From: Dietzia lutea
GTDB lineage: Bacteria > Actinomycetota > Actinomycetes > Mycobacteriales > Mycobacteriaceae
Direction: 5' to 3'
Assembly: GCF_003096075.1 (NCBI RefSeq)
Contig: NZ_CP015449.1
Coordinates: forward strand, 1,915,001-1,979,000
DNA length: 64,000 nt
The notes under the pieces were generated by a model. That model was not told the DNA's origin. It did no database searches and was given only the letters and a program-made list of their open reading frames with translations. The position numbers and the translations under genes are program-made. This document shows, in pieces, positions 23,687 through 33,509 of this stretch; position 1 is the stretch's first letter, and each line of letters starts with the position of its first letter.

Positions 23687-24609
23687 CGCTCCTCCTCCAG
23701 TTCCGGCGCGCTCTCGCCCGGTCGGGCGAGCCGCGGCATGCCATCCTCGCCCCGCACCCACCGCACCTGCGGCGCGTCCGGGGCGGGCAGGATCTGGCGC
23801 GTCAGCGGCTCCGGACGCCCCCGGGCCCCCCACTCGCGCGGGTAGCCCAGCGAGACCTCCTCGAAGCGCACGCCGTCGTGCACGGTCGTGCGCGGGATGT
23901 GCAGGTGCCCGTAGACGCACGCGGTCGCCCGGTAGCGGCGGTGCCAGTCGGCCGTCTGCTCCGTCCCACACCACAGCGCGAAGTCGGGGTGGCGCAGTAC
24001 CCGCGTGGGCTCGCGCAGCAGCGGCCAGTGGTTGATCAGCACGGTCGGGTGGGCGGGGTCGAGGCGCCCCAGCCGGGTCGTGGTGGCCACGAGGCGCTCC
24101 CGGCACCACGCCACGGCGTCGCCGTGCGGGCCCGGGTCGATGAGGAACTCGTCGGACGCCACCACCCGGCGCTCGCGCGCCCCGGCCAGCGCCTCCGCGC
24201 GGGCCTGCCCCGCCACGGGGGTCCAGCTGTAGTCGTAGAACAGGAACATCGGCACCACCCACGCCGGCCCGCCGGGGCCGGTCCACAGGGGGTACGGGTC
24301 CTCGGGGGTGTCCACGCCGATCGCCCGGCACGCCTCCACCAACCGGTCGTACTTGGCTGTGGAGGTCATCCCCTCGTCATCGCGCCCGATCCACAACTCG
24401 TGGTTGCCCGGTACCCAGATCACGCGCTCGAACCGGGCCGCCAGGCGCTCCAGGGCGTCCACCACGTGGTCGGTCTTCTCCGCGACGTCTCCGGCCACGA
24501 TCAGCCAGTCGCCCGGGTGCCCCGGGTGGAGGTCGTCCACCACGTCGGCGTTCCCGCGGTGCCCCACGTGCAGGTCGGACACCGCCCGCAGGGACGGGCC
24601 CGCGGTCAT
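23683..24609 (-). CDS. pptH: Metallophosphoesterase, phosphopantetheinyl hydrolase PptH-like
   Basis: Calcineurin-like phosphoesterase. The 308-residue product has the metal ligands in SDLHVGHRGNADVV, AGDVAEK, PGNHELW, INHWP and YGHLHIPRT, the full set for a dinuclear site. In M. tuberculosis the pptT-linked homologue Rv2795c removes phosphopantetheine from acyl carriers, opposing PptT. The same adjacency and GTGA coupling here support that assignment, though family resemblance alone would not. The ATG at 24609 overlaps the MATE transporter stop as ATGA. Confidence 0.88.
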   Translation of the reverse strand: MTAGPSLRAVSDLHVGHRGNADVVDDLHPGHPGDWLIVAGDVAEKTDHVVDALERLAARFERVIWVPGNHELWIGRDDEGMTSTAKYDRLVEACRAIGVDTPEDPYPLWTGPGGPAWVVPMFLFYDYSWTPVAGQARAEALAGARERRVVASDEFLIDPGPHGDAVAWCRERLVATTTRLGRLDPAHPTVLINHWPLLREPTRVLRHPDFALWCGTEQTADWHRRYRATACVYGHLHIPRTTVHDGVRFEEVSLGYPREWGARGRPEPLTRQILPAPDAPQVRWVRGEDGMPRLARPGESAPELEEER

Positions 24610-26033
24610 CCCGTGGCCCCCGCGTCGGCACCGGCGGCCTCCGGGGTACGCGCGCCGAGGACCACCCACCGGTCGCCGCGCACCCGCATCCCCACGGCGA
24701 CGAGCCGCATCCCGACGAAGACCCCCATCCCCCACCAGATCCCGGTCAGGCCCCACCCGAAGTGCCGGGTCGCCAGAAGCACGGGCAGGAAGCCGAACAG
24801 CGCGGCGATGACCGTGCTCGTGCGTAGGTACGCCGCGTCCCCGGCACCGAGCAGGACCCCGTCGAGGCCGAACACGACCGCCGCCGGCAGGACGACGACC
24901 GCCATGCCGATCAGCGCCACCACGAGCCGGTCCGCCACGCCCGCGTCGCCGGCCAGCAGGGCGGCCAGCGGCTCACGGAAGACCACCGTCAGCAGCGCCA
25001 GCGCGACCCCCAGTCCCAGCGACCACACGACGACGGCCCGGGCCAACGCCCGGCCGTGCGCGGCGAGCCCGGCGCCCAGGGCGGCGCCCACTAGCGATTG
25101 CGCGGCGATCGCCACGGAGTCCAGGACGAGCGAGTACAGCGACCACAGCTGCTGTGCGAGATGGTGGGCGGCGAGCGAGTTGACGCCCGCCGCGGCGGCG
25201 GCGGTGGTGGCGACGGCGAAGGTGATCTGGAACGACGCGGTGCGGATGATGAGGTCGACACCCATCCGCAGCTGGCTGACGATCACGGCGCGACGAGGCC
25301 GGAGCGAACCGCGGTGCTCGAGGACCAGCGTGGTGAGGAAACCCGCCGCCATGAGCAGCTGACCGGCCAGATTGGACCACGCGCTGCCGACCAGTCCCAT
25401 CTCCGGCGCGGGCCCCAGTCCGGGAACGAGCACCACACAGCCGATGGTCGACACGCCGATCCCCACGGACACCAGCGCGAGCGGGGTACGCAGGCGCTGG
25501 ACGCCGCGCATCCAGCCGTGCCCGGCCGAGGCGACGAGGATGCACGGGATGCCCCACACCGCCACCCGGAGCCACTCGGCCGCCCCGGCGGCGACCTCGG
25601 CGTCCGCGGCGAGGGCACGAGTGAGCGGGCCCATCAGCGCCGACACCGCGGCGACCACGAGCGCTCCGACAGCGAGGGCGATCCACGTCGCCTGCACGCC
25701 CTCGGCGACCGCGTCGGCGCGCCGACCGGCGCCGTGCAGCCGCGCGGACCGGGCGGTCGTCCCGTAGGAAAGGAAGTTCATCTGGGTGCCCAGCACGAGC
25801 AGCACGAGCGCACCCACGCCGAGGGCTGCGAGGTCGTCCGCGCCCTGACGGCCCACGATGATGCCGTCGATCAGCAGGTAGACGGGCTCGGCAGACAGCA
25901 CCGGCAGCACGGGCAGCGCGATGGACCACAGGCGACGACCGATCGCTCCGACCCCGACCTGCAGCACCGGCTCCGGCTCCGGCCGTGCCGCCGACCGCGG
26001 AGCGGGGGGCGCCGGGTCAGCCGAGGAGTTCAC
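24606..26033 (-). CDS. dinF: MATE family efflux transporter (DinF-like)
   Basis: Multidrug/toxin extrusion transporter with about 12 membrane helices in 475 residues. The first helix pair contains the family segment ALPVLPVLSAEPVYLLIDGIIVGRQGADDLAALGV, and a pseudo-repeat (GLDGVLLGAGDAAYLR) occurs in the second half. Substrates are unknown; DinF relatives export drugs or oxidised metabolites by H+ or Na+ exchange. The GTG at 26033, with GAGG just upstream, is preferred to a GTG at 26045. It overlaps nrnA by 17 bases and pptH by ATGA. No SOS box is seen here. Confidence 0.9.
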   Translation of the reverse strand: MNSSADPAPPAPRSAARPEPEPVLQVGVGAIGRRLWSIALPVLPVLSAEPVYLLIDGIIVGRQGADDLAALGVGALVLLVLGTQMNFLSYGTTARSARLHGAGRRADAVAEGVQATWIALAVGALVVAAVSALMGPLTRALAADAEVAAGAAEWLRVAVWGIPCILVASAGHGWMRGVQRLRTPLALVSVGIGVSTIGCVVLVPGLGPAPEMGLVGSAWSNLAGQLLMAAGFLTTLVLEHRGSLRPRRAVIVSQLRMGVDLIIRTASFQITFAVATTAAAAAGVNSLAAHHLAQQLWSLYSLVLDSVAIAAQSLVGAALGAGLAAHGRALARAVVVWSLGLGVALALLTVVFREPLAALLAGDAGVADRLVVALIGMAVVVLPAAVVFGLDGVLLGAGDAAYLRTSTVIAALFGFLPVLLATRHFGWGLTGIWWGMGVFVGMRLVAVGMRVRGDRWVVLGARTPEAAGADAGATG

Positions 26034-26994
26034 GGAGCCTCGCACTCACGGCGTCGAGGTCGCCGCGCACGGTGCAGCCGGCCGCCGACGGGTGTCCGCC
26101 GCCGCCCAGAGCCGCGGCCACCGCCGAGACGTCGATCGCCTCCCGATCCGCGTCGCTCCGGGAGCGTAGCGAGACGGCCCACTCCCCCGGTCGGTACTCC
26201 TTGAGCAGGACCGCCACCCGCGCCTCCCGGACGCCCCGCAGATGGGACACCAGCGACTCCACGTCGTCCTCGTCCGCCGCGGCGATCACCTCGTACGGGA
26301 CCGCGAGCCAGACGGCACCTCGACCCGCCACGGCGTCGACCTCCAGACGGACGGTGGCGAGCAGCTCACCCAGGACCTGCAACCAGGCGAAGGAGCGGGC
26401 GTCGAGCAGGTCGTACGCGAGTTCCTCCGACTCCGCCCCGGCCTCGAGCAGGCGGCGGGCGGTCTCGTGCGCGTGCGACCCGCCCCACCGGAACGACCCG
26501 GTGTCGGTGACGAGGCCGGCGTAGAGGCTGGTGGCGATGTCGGCGTCGACGATGTACCCGCCGGCGTCGAGCACCTCCAACACGAGTGACGCGGTCGACG
26601 CGGCGGCCGGATCGAGGTACATGTGCGATCCGAAGCCCGGGTTCGACCCGTGGTGGTCGACCACCAGGACCTCGGACGCCGTCTCGGCCAGCCGCTCCCA
26701 GGCCCCGGCCCGGTCGGGGCTCGCGCAGTCCAGGGTCACCACGAGGCCGTCGTGGGCGGGCACCCGGGACAGCGGGACCACCCGGTCGGTGCCCGGGATG
26801 CCACGAAGCGCGTCCGGGACCACGCCGGGGTCGAACGAATGGTGGACGGTCACACCGACCGCCCGCAGGGCCCGCGCCAGACCGCAGGAACTGCCGAGAG
26901 CGTCGGCGTCCGGGCGGACGTGACACAGCACGGTTACCTCGCGATGCCGCGCCAACACGTCCGCCGCCCCCGCGGCGTCCACCGCCGTCGTCAC
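26017..26994 (-). CDS. nrnA: Bifunctional oligoribonuclease / PAP phosphatase NrnA (DHH-DHHA1)
   Basis: DHH-superfamily phosphoesterase degrading short oligonucleotides and 3'-phosphoadenosine-5'-phosphate. The 325-residue product has [13 protein letters not shown], the DCASPDR motif, VVDHHGSNP and the C-terminal DHHA1 substrate motif [11 protein letters not shown]. Mycobacterial NrnA can also cleave cyclic dinucleotides. Its ATG overlaps the rbfA stop as ATGA, linking RNA recycling to ribosome maturation in one operon. Confidence 0.95.
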   Translation of the reverse strand: MTTAVDAAGAADVLARHREVTVLCHVRPDADALGSSCGLARALRAVGVTVHHSFDPGVVPDALRGIPGTDRVVPLSRVPAHDGLVVTLDCASPDRAGAWERLAETASEVLVVDHHGSNPGFGSHMYLDPAAASTASLVLEVLDAGGYIVDADIATSLYAGLVTDTGSFRWGGSHAHETARRLLEAGAESEELAYDLLDARSFAWLQVLGELLATVRLEVDAVAGRGAVWLAVPYEVIAAADEDDVESLVSHLRGVREARVAVLLKEYRPGEWAVSLRSRSDADREAIDVSAVAAALGGGGHPSAAGCTVRGDLDAVSARLRELLG

Positions 26995-27449
26995 CGGTCG
27001 CGGTCCTCCGGTCGGTCCTCCTCCGGCTTCCGGTAGGGGTCCTCATCACCGGCGGGACGCGCGTTCTCGGCCGCACGCCGGACCTGCTCGTCGTTGGCCC
27101 GCGCTCTGGCGAGGAGCTCCTCCATGTGCCGCGCGGCGTCGGGGACGGAGTCGAGGACGAACGTGAGCTCCGGGGTGAACTTGACCCCGGTCTGCCTGCC
27201 GACCATGGTGCGCAGACGCCCGCGGGCGGCGGTCAACGCCTCTTCCGCGGCCTCCAGGTCCGGCTCCTCGTCGAGGGTCTCGCCCCGCACCGTGTAGTAC
27301 AGGGTGGCGACCCGCAGGTCCGCCGTGATGCGCGAGTCGGTGATGGTGACGTATTCGAGCCGCGGATCCTTGATCTCGTGCTCGATGGCCGTCGCGACGA
27401 TCTCACCGATCCGCTTGCCGAGCCGTCCCGCGCGTCCCTTGCCGGTCAT
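26991..27449 (-). CDS. rbfA: Ribosome-binding factor A
   Basis: KH-like cold-shock factor for 16S rRNA 5'-end maturation. The 152-residue product begins [19 protein letters not shown] and contains [21 protein letters not shown] and the helix-kink-helix region near [24 protein letters not shown]. Its C-terminal 40 residues are a charged Arg/Asp/Glu/Pro-rich tail. AAGGAGG lies 6 bases before the ATG at 27449; the in-frame ATG at 27467 overlaps that site and is rejected. It starts the coupled run to truB. Confidence 0.96.
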   Translation of the reverse strand: MTGKGRAGRLGKRIGEIVATAIEHEIKDPRLEYVTITDSRITADLRVATLYYTVRGETLDEEPDLEAAEEALTAARGRLRTMVGRQTGVKFTPELTFVLDSVPDAARHMEELLARARANDEQVRRAAENARPAGDEDPYRKPEEDRPEDRDR

Positions 27450-27502
27450 GGCGATCCTCCTTGACATGGTGCGACCGCTGCGCGGTCACGTGTTGACGAG
27501 CG

Positions 27503-27548
27503 CACCGCGGGGGCAGGTCCGTACGATACGGAACCCGCCCCCACGGTG
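27503..27548 (-). repeat. Long intercistronic hairpin between infB and rbfA
   Basis: Three stacked helices: CACCG with CGGTG (27503-27507/27544-27548), GGGGGC with GCCCCC, and an inner TCCGTA-CGA-TACGGA stem (27518-27532). It begins 12 bases after the infB stop. It may be a terminator, an mRNA-processing site or an attenuator that sets rbfA expression relative to infB. Confidence 0.65.
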
Positions 27549-27560
27549 TGCTCTGCGACG

Positions 27561-30395
27561 TCAGTCGCGCGGCTTCTCGACGAGCTCGTACGTCTCGATC
27601 ACGTCGTCGATCTTGATGTCGGAGTACGTCACCGTCAGACCGCACTCGAAGCCCTCGCGGACCTCGGTCACGTCGTCCTTCTCCCGGCGCAGCGAGGAGA
27701 CGGTCATCTCCTCCACGACCACGTTGCCGTCGCGGATGAGCCGCGCCTTGGCGTTACGCCGCATGATGCCGTCGAGCACCATACAACCGGCGATGTTGCC
27801 CACCTTGGAGGAGCGGAAGATCTGGCGGATCTCCGCCTGTCCGAGCTGCTTCTCCTCGTAGATCGGCTTGAGCATGCCCTTGAGCGCGCTCTCGATCTCG
27901 TCGATCGCCTGGTAGATGATCGAGTAGTACCGGATGTCCACGCCCTCGCGGTTGGCCATCTCGGTGGCCTTACCCTCCGCGCGGACGTTGAACCCGATGA
28001 TCACCGCGTCGGACGCCGCCGCGAGGTTGACGTTCGTCTCGGTGACGGCACCGACACCGCGGTCGATGACGCGCAGCTGCACCTCGTCGTCGACCTCGAT
28101 ACCCATGAGGGCCTCTTCGAGGGCCTCGACCGTACCGGAGTTGTCGCCCTTGATGATGAGGTTGAGCTGGCTCGTCTCCTTGAGGTGGGAATCCAGGTCC
28201 TCGAGGCTGATCCGGCGACGGCTGCGCGCGGCCATCGCGTTGCGCTTGCGCGCGTTACGACGGTCGGCGATCTGCCTGGCCGTGCGGTCCTCGTCGACCA
28301 CCATCAGGGTGTCGCCGGCACCGCAGACGCTCGTCAGGCCGATGACCTGGACCGGACGGGACGGGGTCGCCTCCACGACGTCCTGACCGTGCTCGTCGAC
28401 CATGCGGCGCACACGACCGTAGGCGTCGCCGGCGACGATCGAGTCGCCGACCCGCAGCGTGCCGCGCTGGATGAGCACGGTGGCCACGGGACCACGACCG
28501 CGGTCGAGGTGCGCCTCGATCGCGACACCCTGCGCGTCCATGTCCGGGTTGGCCCGCAGGTCCAGAGCGGCGTCCGCCGTGAGGACGACGGCCTCGAGCA
28601 GCGAATCGATGTTCAGGTTCTGCTTGGCGGAGATGTCGACGAACATGGTGTCGCCGCCGTACTCCTCCGGCACGAGGCCGTACTCGGTCATCTGGCCACG
28701 GATCTTGTCGGGCTGCGCGCCCTCCTTGTCGATCTTGTTGACCGCCACGACGATCGGCACCTCGGCCGCCTGTGCGTGGTTGATCGCCTCGACCGTCTGC
28801 GGCATCACGCCGTCGTCCGCCGCCACCACGATGATCGCGATGTCGGTGGACTTTGCGCCGCGGGCACGCATGGCGGTGAACGCCTCGTGACCCGGGGTGT
28901 CGATGAAGGTGATCGTGCGCTCGACCTCGTCGACCGGCACGGTGACCTGGTAGGCACCGATGTGCTGGGTGATGCCACCGGCCTCACCCTCGCCGACCTT
29001 GGCGGACCGGATGCTGTCGAGCAGCCGCGTCTTACCGTGGTCGACGTGACCCATGACGGTGACGACCGCGGGACGACGCTCGAGGTCCTCTTCGCCGCCC
29101 TCGTCCTCGCCGAAGGACAGGTCGAAGGACTCGAGCAGCTCGCGGTCCTCATCCTCGGGGCTGACGATCTGGACCTTGAAGCCCATCTCCTCACCGAGGA
29201 GCTGGAGCGTCTCCGGAGTGACCGACTGCGTGGCGGTGACCATCTCGCCCAGGTTGAACAGCGCCTGGACCAGCTGCGACGGGTTGACGTCGATCTTGTC
29301 CGCGAAGTCGCTCAGCGACGCGCCCTGAGCCAGCCGCAGGACCTGCCCACGACCGTCCGGGAGCCGGACGCCGCCGACCTCCGGTGCCCGCATCGAATCG
29401 TATTCCTGACGCTTCTGCCGCTTCGACTTGCGCCCCCTACGCGGGGCACCGCCGGGACGACCGAACGCACCCGCGGCACCGCCGCGACCGCGACCGCCAC
29501 CACCGGGCCGACCGCGGAAGCCGCCGCCGCCCGCTGCCGGAGCGCCGCCGCCACCGCCGGGGCGGAAGCCACCGCCGCCGGGCCGTCCGCCGGGACCACC
29601 CGGCCGACCGCGACCCGCTGCGGGCCGTGCGACCTGCCCCGGCATCTGACCGGGGTTGGGACGAGGCGGCATGTTGCCGGGGGTGGGACGGGGGCCGCCC
29701 TGACCCGGAGCGCCCTGGCGCTGCGGTGGACGCGGACCGCCCTGACCCGGCGCCGGACGTGCGCCACCCGGTCGCGGACCCGCCTGGCCGGGACCCGGGC
29801 GCGGACCGCCTTGGGGGCGCGGCGCGGGCGTCGTGCCGCTGGAGTACGGGTTGTTACCCACGCGCGGCGTCTTGGGCCCGGGCTTCGGGCCGGCCGGACG
29901 GGGGCCGGGAGACGGCCGGGACGCGGCTGCCGCTGCGCCCGGGGTCGCACCCGGGGAGGGACGCTGCGCGCCGGGCTTCGCGCCCGGCGCGGCGGGCTTG
30001 GCACCCGGCGTCGATCCCGCAGCGGGCCTGTCGCCCGGTGTCGGCGCCGAGGCGGGCTTGGGGGCCGGTGCCGCGGGCTTGGCGCCCGGGGTGGGCGCGG
30101 CCGACGGCTTGGGCGCCGCGGAGCGCGGGGTCGCACCCGGACGCGGACCCGGAGCGGGCTTGGACGGGGCGCCCGGCTTGGGCGCGGACCCTCCACCGGA
30201 CTTGGGCGCCGGCGCGGCGTTGTCGCCGCCTCCTGCCGGTGCGTGCGCCTCGCGCAGGCGCCGGACGACCGGTGCCTCCAGCGTCGACGACGCGGACTTG
30301 ACGAACTCTCCCTGATCGCGGAGCTTCGTCAGAAGTTCTTTACTGGTGATACCGAACTCTTTGGCCAGTTCGTGTACCCGGGGCTTGCCTGCCAC
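27561..30395 (-). CDS. infB: Translation initiation factor IF-2
   Basis: GTPase that places initiator tRNA on the 30S subunit. At 944 residues it is long because of a disordered Pro/Ala/Gly/Arg-rich tract from about residue 50 to 330, between an N-terminal IF2N domain ([19 protein letters not shown]) and the second IF2N/GTPase part. The GTPase shows [10 protein letters not shown] near residue 449, DTPGHEAF and NKIDKEGA, followed by domains II to IV. The GTG at 30395 has GAGGAG 4-5 bases upstream. It is flanked by ylxR and rbfA in the usual nusA operon order. Confidence 0.97.
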   Translation of the reverse strand: MAGKPRVHELAKEFGITSKELLTKLRDQGEFVKSASSTLEAPVVRRLREAHAPAGGGDNAAPAPKSGGGSAPKPGAPSKPAPGPRPGATPRSAAPKPSAAPTPGAKPAAPAPKPASAPTPGDRPAAGSTPGAKPAAPGAKPGAQRPSPGATPGAAAAASRPSPGPRPAGPKPGPKTPRVGNNPYSSGTTPAPRPQGGPRPGPGQAGPRPGGARPAPGQGGPRPPQRQGAPGQGGPRPTPGNMPPRPNPGQMPGQVARPAAGRGRPGGPGGRPGGGGFRPGGGGGAPAAGGGGFRGRPGGGGRGRGGAAGAFGRPGGAPRRGRKSKRQKRQEYDSMRAPEVGGVRLPDGRGQVLRLAQGASLSDFADKIDVNPSQLVQALFNLGEMVTATQSVTPETLQLLGEEMGFKVQIVSPEDEDRELLESFDLSFGEDEGGEEDLERRPAVVTVMGHVDHGKTRLLDSIRSAKVGEGEAGGITQHIGAYQVTVPVDEVERTITFIDTPGHEAFTAMRARGAKSTDIAIIVVAADDGVMPQTVEAINHAQAAEVPIVVAVNKIDKEGAQPDKIRGQMTEYGLVPEEYGGDTMFVDISAKQNLNIDSLLEAVVLTADAALDLRANPDMDAQGVAIEAHLDRGRGPVATVLIQRGTLRVGDSIVAGDAYGRVRRMVDEHGQDVVEATPSRPVQVIGLTSVCGAGDTLMVVDEDRTARQIADRRNARKRNAMAARSRRRISLEDLDSHLKETSQLNLIIKGDNSGTVEALEEALMGIEVDDEVQLRVIDRGVGAVTETNVNLAAASDAVIIGFNVRAEGKATEMANREGVDIRYYSIIYQAIDEIESALKGMLKPIYEEKQLGQAEIRQIFRSSKVGNIAGCMVLDGIMRRNAKARLIRDGNVVVEEMTVSSLRREKDDVTEVREGFECGLTVTYSDIKIDDVIETYELVEKPRD

Positions 30396-30478
30396 TGCTC
30401 TCCTCACTGCGAGGTCTCACGGCAGGGGCTGGCCGCGCGACCTCGGTCTACATTCGATGGACGTTCATCGCTGGAGCT

Positions 30479-30862
30479 TCACGGTGTGCTCATCGTGTCT
30501 GGTCCGTTCCTCTTCTTGTGCTCCCCCGCCGGGCCGAACGGCCGACGGGTGGTGTCGTGCCCGAGCCGTAACGCCTCGAGCACCTCCGAGACCGCATCCT
30601 GCGACACGTTCCCGGCGACTCGCAGTGACCTGATGAAGGCCCTGCGGTCGAGTGCTGTCGCGATGCACCGCTCGTCGCGGTGCACCCAGGCTCCTCGCCC
30701 CTCCGCCCGCCGACGCGGATCGGACGAGAGCGCCGCCGTCTGCGGATCGTGGACGATCCGCAGCAGCCGGGAGTCGTTATCCCGGCCACGGCAACCGACG
30801 CAGGTCCGGATGGGACCCTCGTCCTCGGCGGCGTCGTTCCGCTGGTCCTGACGACCCGGCAT
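30479..30862 (-). CDS. ylxR: YlxR family protein (DUF448)
   Basis: Small nucleic-acid-binding protein of the nusA-infB operon. The 127-residue product contains the hallmark RTCVGCR and GRGAWVHRDERC segments followed by RRAFIRSLR. Recent studies suggest RNase P or nucleoid-related roles in other bacteria, but the function here is uncertain. The ATG at 30862 has GAGGTGG 4-5 bases upstream; a GTG at 30919 is possible but lacks a site. infB follows after 83 bases, and a candidate promoter lies upstream. Confidence 0.9.
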   Translation of the reverse strand: MPGRQDQRNDAAEDEGPIRTCVGCRGRDNDSRLLRIVHDPQTAALSSDPRRRAEGRGAWVHRDERCIATALDRRAFIRSLRVAGNVSQDAVSEVLEALRLGHDTTRRPFGPAGEHKKRNGPDTMSTP

Positions 30863-30933
30863 ACGGCCACCTCGGTCTCTCGCCGCCCGGCCCGTGGGGA
30901 CGGGTGGACGTGAAGTCACTGTGACAACTGATC

Positions 30934-30939
30934 AGTCTA
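30934..30939 (-). promoter_or_regulatory. Candidate -10 box upstream of ylxR-infB
   Basis: TAGACT on the minus strand, in the 140-base gap between nusA and ylxR. It could provide additional transcription of ylxR-infB. No convincing -35 box is seen. Confidence 0.35.
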
Positions 30940-31002
30940 CAGAAGATGCCGTGTCGACACTAACGGCGCGCCCGACCGCGTGGCGCCCGCGGACGACGGG
31001 CC

Positions 31003-31989
31003 TCACTCCGCGTCGCTGTGGATGTCGATCCGCCACTGGGTGAGGCGGTGGGCCAGGCGGGCGTTCTGCCCCTCCTTGCCGATCGCGAGCGAGAGCTGGT
31101 AATCCGGCACGACCACCCGGGCCGCCCTCGCCTGCTCGTCGGCCACGGAGACCGAGATGACCTTCGCCGGCGACAGGGCGTTCCCGACGAACACCGTCGG
31201 GTCGTCGTCGTAGTCGACGATGTCGATCTTCTCGCCGTTCAGCTCCGCCATCACGGCACGGACGCGGGCGCCGTTCGGGCCGATGCACGCGCCCTTGGCG
31301 TTCAGGCCCGAGACGGTGGACTCGACCGCGATCTTCGTGCGGTGCCCGGCCTCCCTGGCGATCGCCGCGATACGCACCGAACCGTCACCGATCTCGGGCA
31401 CCTCGAGGGCGAAGAGCCCACGGACGAGATCCGGGTGCGTCCGGGACAGCGACACCGAGGCTCCGTGCGGACCCTTGTGAACGCCCACCACGTGACACTT
31501 GATGCGTTCGCCGTGCTGGTAGCTCTCGCCGGGCACCTGCTCGGCGGGGGCGATCGTGCCCTCGGTGCCGCCGTTCTCCGGTCCGATGTGGACCACCACG
31601 ATGCCCCGGGCGTTGGCCCGCGAGTCGGACTGGATGACGCCGCTGACGACCTCACCCTCACGGGTGACGAGATCGCCGTAGATGCGATCGGTCTCCGCCT
31701 CACGGAGGCGCTGGAGGATGATCTGCCGCGCGGTCGCGGCCGCGACCCGCCCGAAGTCGGAGGGGGTGACGTCGAACTCGCCGATACGGTTGCCGTCCTC
31801 GTCGACCTCCGCCGCCAACACGGCGACGGTGCCGGCCTTTCGGTCCAGCTCGATCCGGGCCACGCGGTGCGCTCCGTCGGTGCGCTTGTAGGCGGTGAGA
31901 AGCGCGTTCTCCAGCGTATGCACGAGATCATCCAGCGGGATCTCGCGCTCCAGGGACAGCATGTTGAGCGCTGCCATGTCGATGTTCAA
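31003..31989 (-). CDS. nusA: Transcription termination/antitermination factor NusA
   Basis: RNA-polymerase-binding factor for pausing, termination and rRNA antitermination. The 328-residue product has the N-terminal polymerase-binding domain ([23 protein letters not shown]), an S1 domain near residues 107-180, and two KH domains ([14 protein letters not shown] and [15 protein letters not shown]). Like other actinobacterial NusA it lacks C-terminal acidic repeats. I chose the unusual TTG at 31989 because AAGGAG lies 7 bases upstream and the codon overlaps the rimP stop as TTGA; the ATG at 31977 is too far from that site. Confidence 0.95.
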   Translation of the reverse strand: MNIDMAALNMLSLEREIPLDDLVHTLENALLTAYKRTDGAHRVARIELDRKAGTVAVLAAEVDEDGNRIGEFDVTPSDFGRVAAATARQIILQRLREAETDRIYGDLVTREGEVVSGVIQSDSRANARGIVVVHIGPENGGTEGTIAPAEQVPGESYQHGERIKCHVVGVHKGPHGASVSLSRTHPDLVRGLFALEVPEIGDGSVRIAAIAREAGHRTKIAVESTVSGLNAKGACIGPNGARVRAVMAELNGEKIDIVDYDDDPTVFVGNALSPAKVISVSVADEQARAARVVVPDYQLSLAIGKEGQNARLAHRLTQWRIDIHSDAE

Positions 31990-32531
31990 CGGTCTTCTCC
32001 TTCTCGCGCGCCACGACCGGTTGCCCCCGGCTCCGACAGCAGGTCCAGCTCGTCCTGCGGGACGGGCCGGAACTCGACCCGGATCACGGCGCGGGCCACC
32101 TGCTCCAGCGCCACCGGCTCCACCTTCTTGTCCCGGCCCGCACCGGACACGAGGCGGACCACCCCCGCGGCCTCGTCCAGATCTCCGACCCGTGCTCGTG
32201 CCGGGCCCTCGGCGCCCTGCACGTAGGTGAGATCCACCTGACGCCCGCGGGCCCGACGCCAGTGTCTCGGGTGCTCAAGGGGCGCGTCGATCCCGCGGCT
32301 GGTCACCTCGAGCGTCACGGGCCGGTCCGGTCCGCCCCATCCCTCGGCGAGGGGATCGACGGCGGTCGACAGTTCTGCCAGGTCGTCGAGTGAGACTCCG
32401 GAGTCGCCGTCCACGACGATCGTCACGCGCCAGGCGGACGAGCCGGCATCCTCCCGGATGTCCTCGAGATCGAGGCCGCGGTCGGATACCGCTCTGAGTA
32501 TGTGGGCCCTGTCGGGCTCGGGGACGATCAC
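31986..32531 (-). CDS. rimP: Ribosome maturation factor RimP
   Basis: Assembly factor for the 30S subunit. The 181-residue product has the [26 protein letters not shown] region and the signature [25 protein letters not shown], then the C-terminal SH3-like domain. The GTG at 32531 is chosen: AGGAG lies 4 bases upstream, whereas an ATG at 32588 overlaps the operon's own TACAGT promoter box. It is the first gene of rimP-nusA-ylxR-infB and is coupled to nusA by TTGA. Confidence 0.93.
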   Translation of the reverse strand: MIVPEPDRAHILRAVSDRGLDLEDIREDAGSSAWRVTIVVDGDSGVSLDDLAELSTAVDPLAEGWGGPDRPVTLEVTSRGIDAPLEHPRHWRRARGRQVDLTYVQGAEGPARARVGDLDEAAGVVRLVSGAGRDKKVEPVALEQVARAVIRVEFRPVPQDELDLLSEPGATGRGAREGEDR

Positions 32532-32586
32532 TGTGCTCCTGGAGTGCGGGCCGGGGAACCCGTCCGGGACGCGGACGGGCCGCATC

Positions 32587-32592
32587 ACTGTA
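32587..32592 (-). promoter_or_regulatory. Candidate -10 box of the rimP-nusA-infB operon
   Basis: TACAGT on the minus strand. Transcription would start near 32580, leaving a leader of about 50 bases before the rimP GTG. The position between rimP and the divergent Tat-protein gene fits an operon promoter. Confidence 0.5.
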
Positions 32593-32635
32593 CCGCCTCG
32601 ACGCCCCCACCTCCGAGCCCTGGCAGGATGTCGGA

Positions 32636-33103
32636 GTGCCCCACTCCGCCCCCGTCGTCCTCTCCCGCCGTCGATTCGTGGGCGCGGCCGTCGGCGTCAC
32701 CGGGCTCGCGGTCGCCGGTGGCTGCGCACTGCCCGCGGTCGTCGACCGCCCGGACCCGCTGATCCCGTTGATCGACGCCGCCGCCCGCGACGCCCGCGAG
32801 TTGGCGGCCGCGGACGCCACACACGGGGGCCGCGTCGGAGCGCTGCGACGGATCGCCGACGCACGTCGGGTGCACGCAGACGCGCTCGCGGAACTGGCCG
32901 ACACGGCCGACGAGGGCGAGGACCAGCCGGTGGCACCGGCCCCGCTTCCGGTGTGCCCCTCCGTCGACGAGGTACGGGCCAGGTTGCGTGCGGATGCGGC
33001 GCTGGCCGCGGACGTCGCGGCGGCGATCGACGGGGCCCGGGCCGAGATCGCCGGCGCCGTCTCCGCGGCGTGCACCGCCGCCGCCGAGGTGGTGCTCGCA
33101 TGA
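32636..33103 (+). CDS. Tat-exported, probably lipid-anchored protein (Rv2843-like position)
   Basis: A 155-residue exported protein of unknown function. The N-terminus carries a twin-arginine motif (SRRRFVG), a hydrophobic stretch and a Cys in GLAVAGGCALP that could be lipidated, although the -3 residue Ala is not the usual Leu. The mature part is Ala/Asp/Arg-rich and helical, with no recognised domain. The GTG lies 6 bases after CAGGAT, perhaps leaderless. It overlaps the DUF4439 gene as ATGA, so both probably act together. Divergent from rimP. Confidence 0.75.
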   Translation: MPHSAPVVLSRRRFVGAAVGVTGLAVAGGCALPAVVDRPDPLIPLIDAAARDARELAAADATHGGRVGALRRIADARRVHADALAELADTADEGEDQPVAPAPLPVCPSVDEVRARLRADAALAADVAAAIDGARAEIAGAVSAACTAAAEVVLA

Positions 33104-33504
33104 GCCGGGCCGTGGGACTGGCTGCGGAGGACGCCGCAATCTACGGATACGGACTCGTCCTCTCCCGCGCCGACGCGAGTATCCGTGCGGCCGTGCGGCG
33201 CGAACTGGCCGCCCACCGTGCCCGCCGCGACGAGGCCGAACGACTGTGGCCGGGATCCCCACCGGCGCCCGTGGGCTACCTCGTCGGACCGGAGACCCCG
33301 TCCTCCCCCGTCCTCCTGGCCATCCGACTGGAGTCGGACTGTTGTGAGGCGTGGCGTGTGGAACTCGGCCGCTCGGACTCGCCGGAGACCCGCCGGTTCT
33401 GCGTTGACGCCCTCAGCGCGGCGGCGGTACAGCTCGCGCGGTGGAGGACGTTGGTCCCGGGCGCCCCGTTCGAGGCGTTGCCCGGGTTCCCGCCCTCCGC
33501 CTGA
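33100..33504 (+). CDS. DUF4439 ferritin-like domain protein (Rv2844-like)
   Basis: A 134-residue DUF4439 protein, a ferritin-like helical fold of unknown activity. It starts MSRAVGLAAEDAAIYGYGLVL; the early E-D-A-x-I-Y-G-Y motif and later ESDCCEAWRVELG segment characterise the family. It has no signal peptide, and its start overlaps the upstream Tat-protein gene as ATGA, suggesting a complex or a split of one ancestral exported protein. It ends 5 bases from the convergent proS stop. Confidence 0.85.
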   Translation: MSRAVGLAAEDAAIYGYGLVLSRADASIRAAVRRELAAHRARRDEAERLWPGSPPAPVGYLVGPETPSSPVLLAIRLESDCCEAWRVELGRSDSPETRRFCVDALSAAAVQLARWRTLVPGAPFEALPGFPPSA

Positions 33505-33509
33505 CGGGC

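Noticed and set aside
24606-26033. SOS control of the DinF-like gene
   Set aside because: The name comes from E. coli; no GAAC-N4-GTTC box is near its start, and it is embedded in a coupled operon.
27546-30851. Long plus-strand open frame opposite infB
   Set aside because: Antisense to IF-2; Asp/Leu/Arg/His-rich shadow with no domain or ribosome site.
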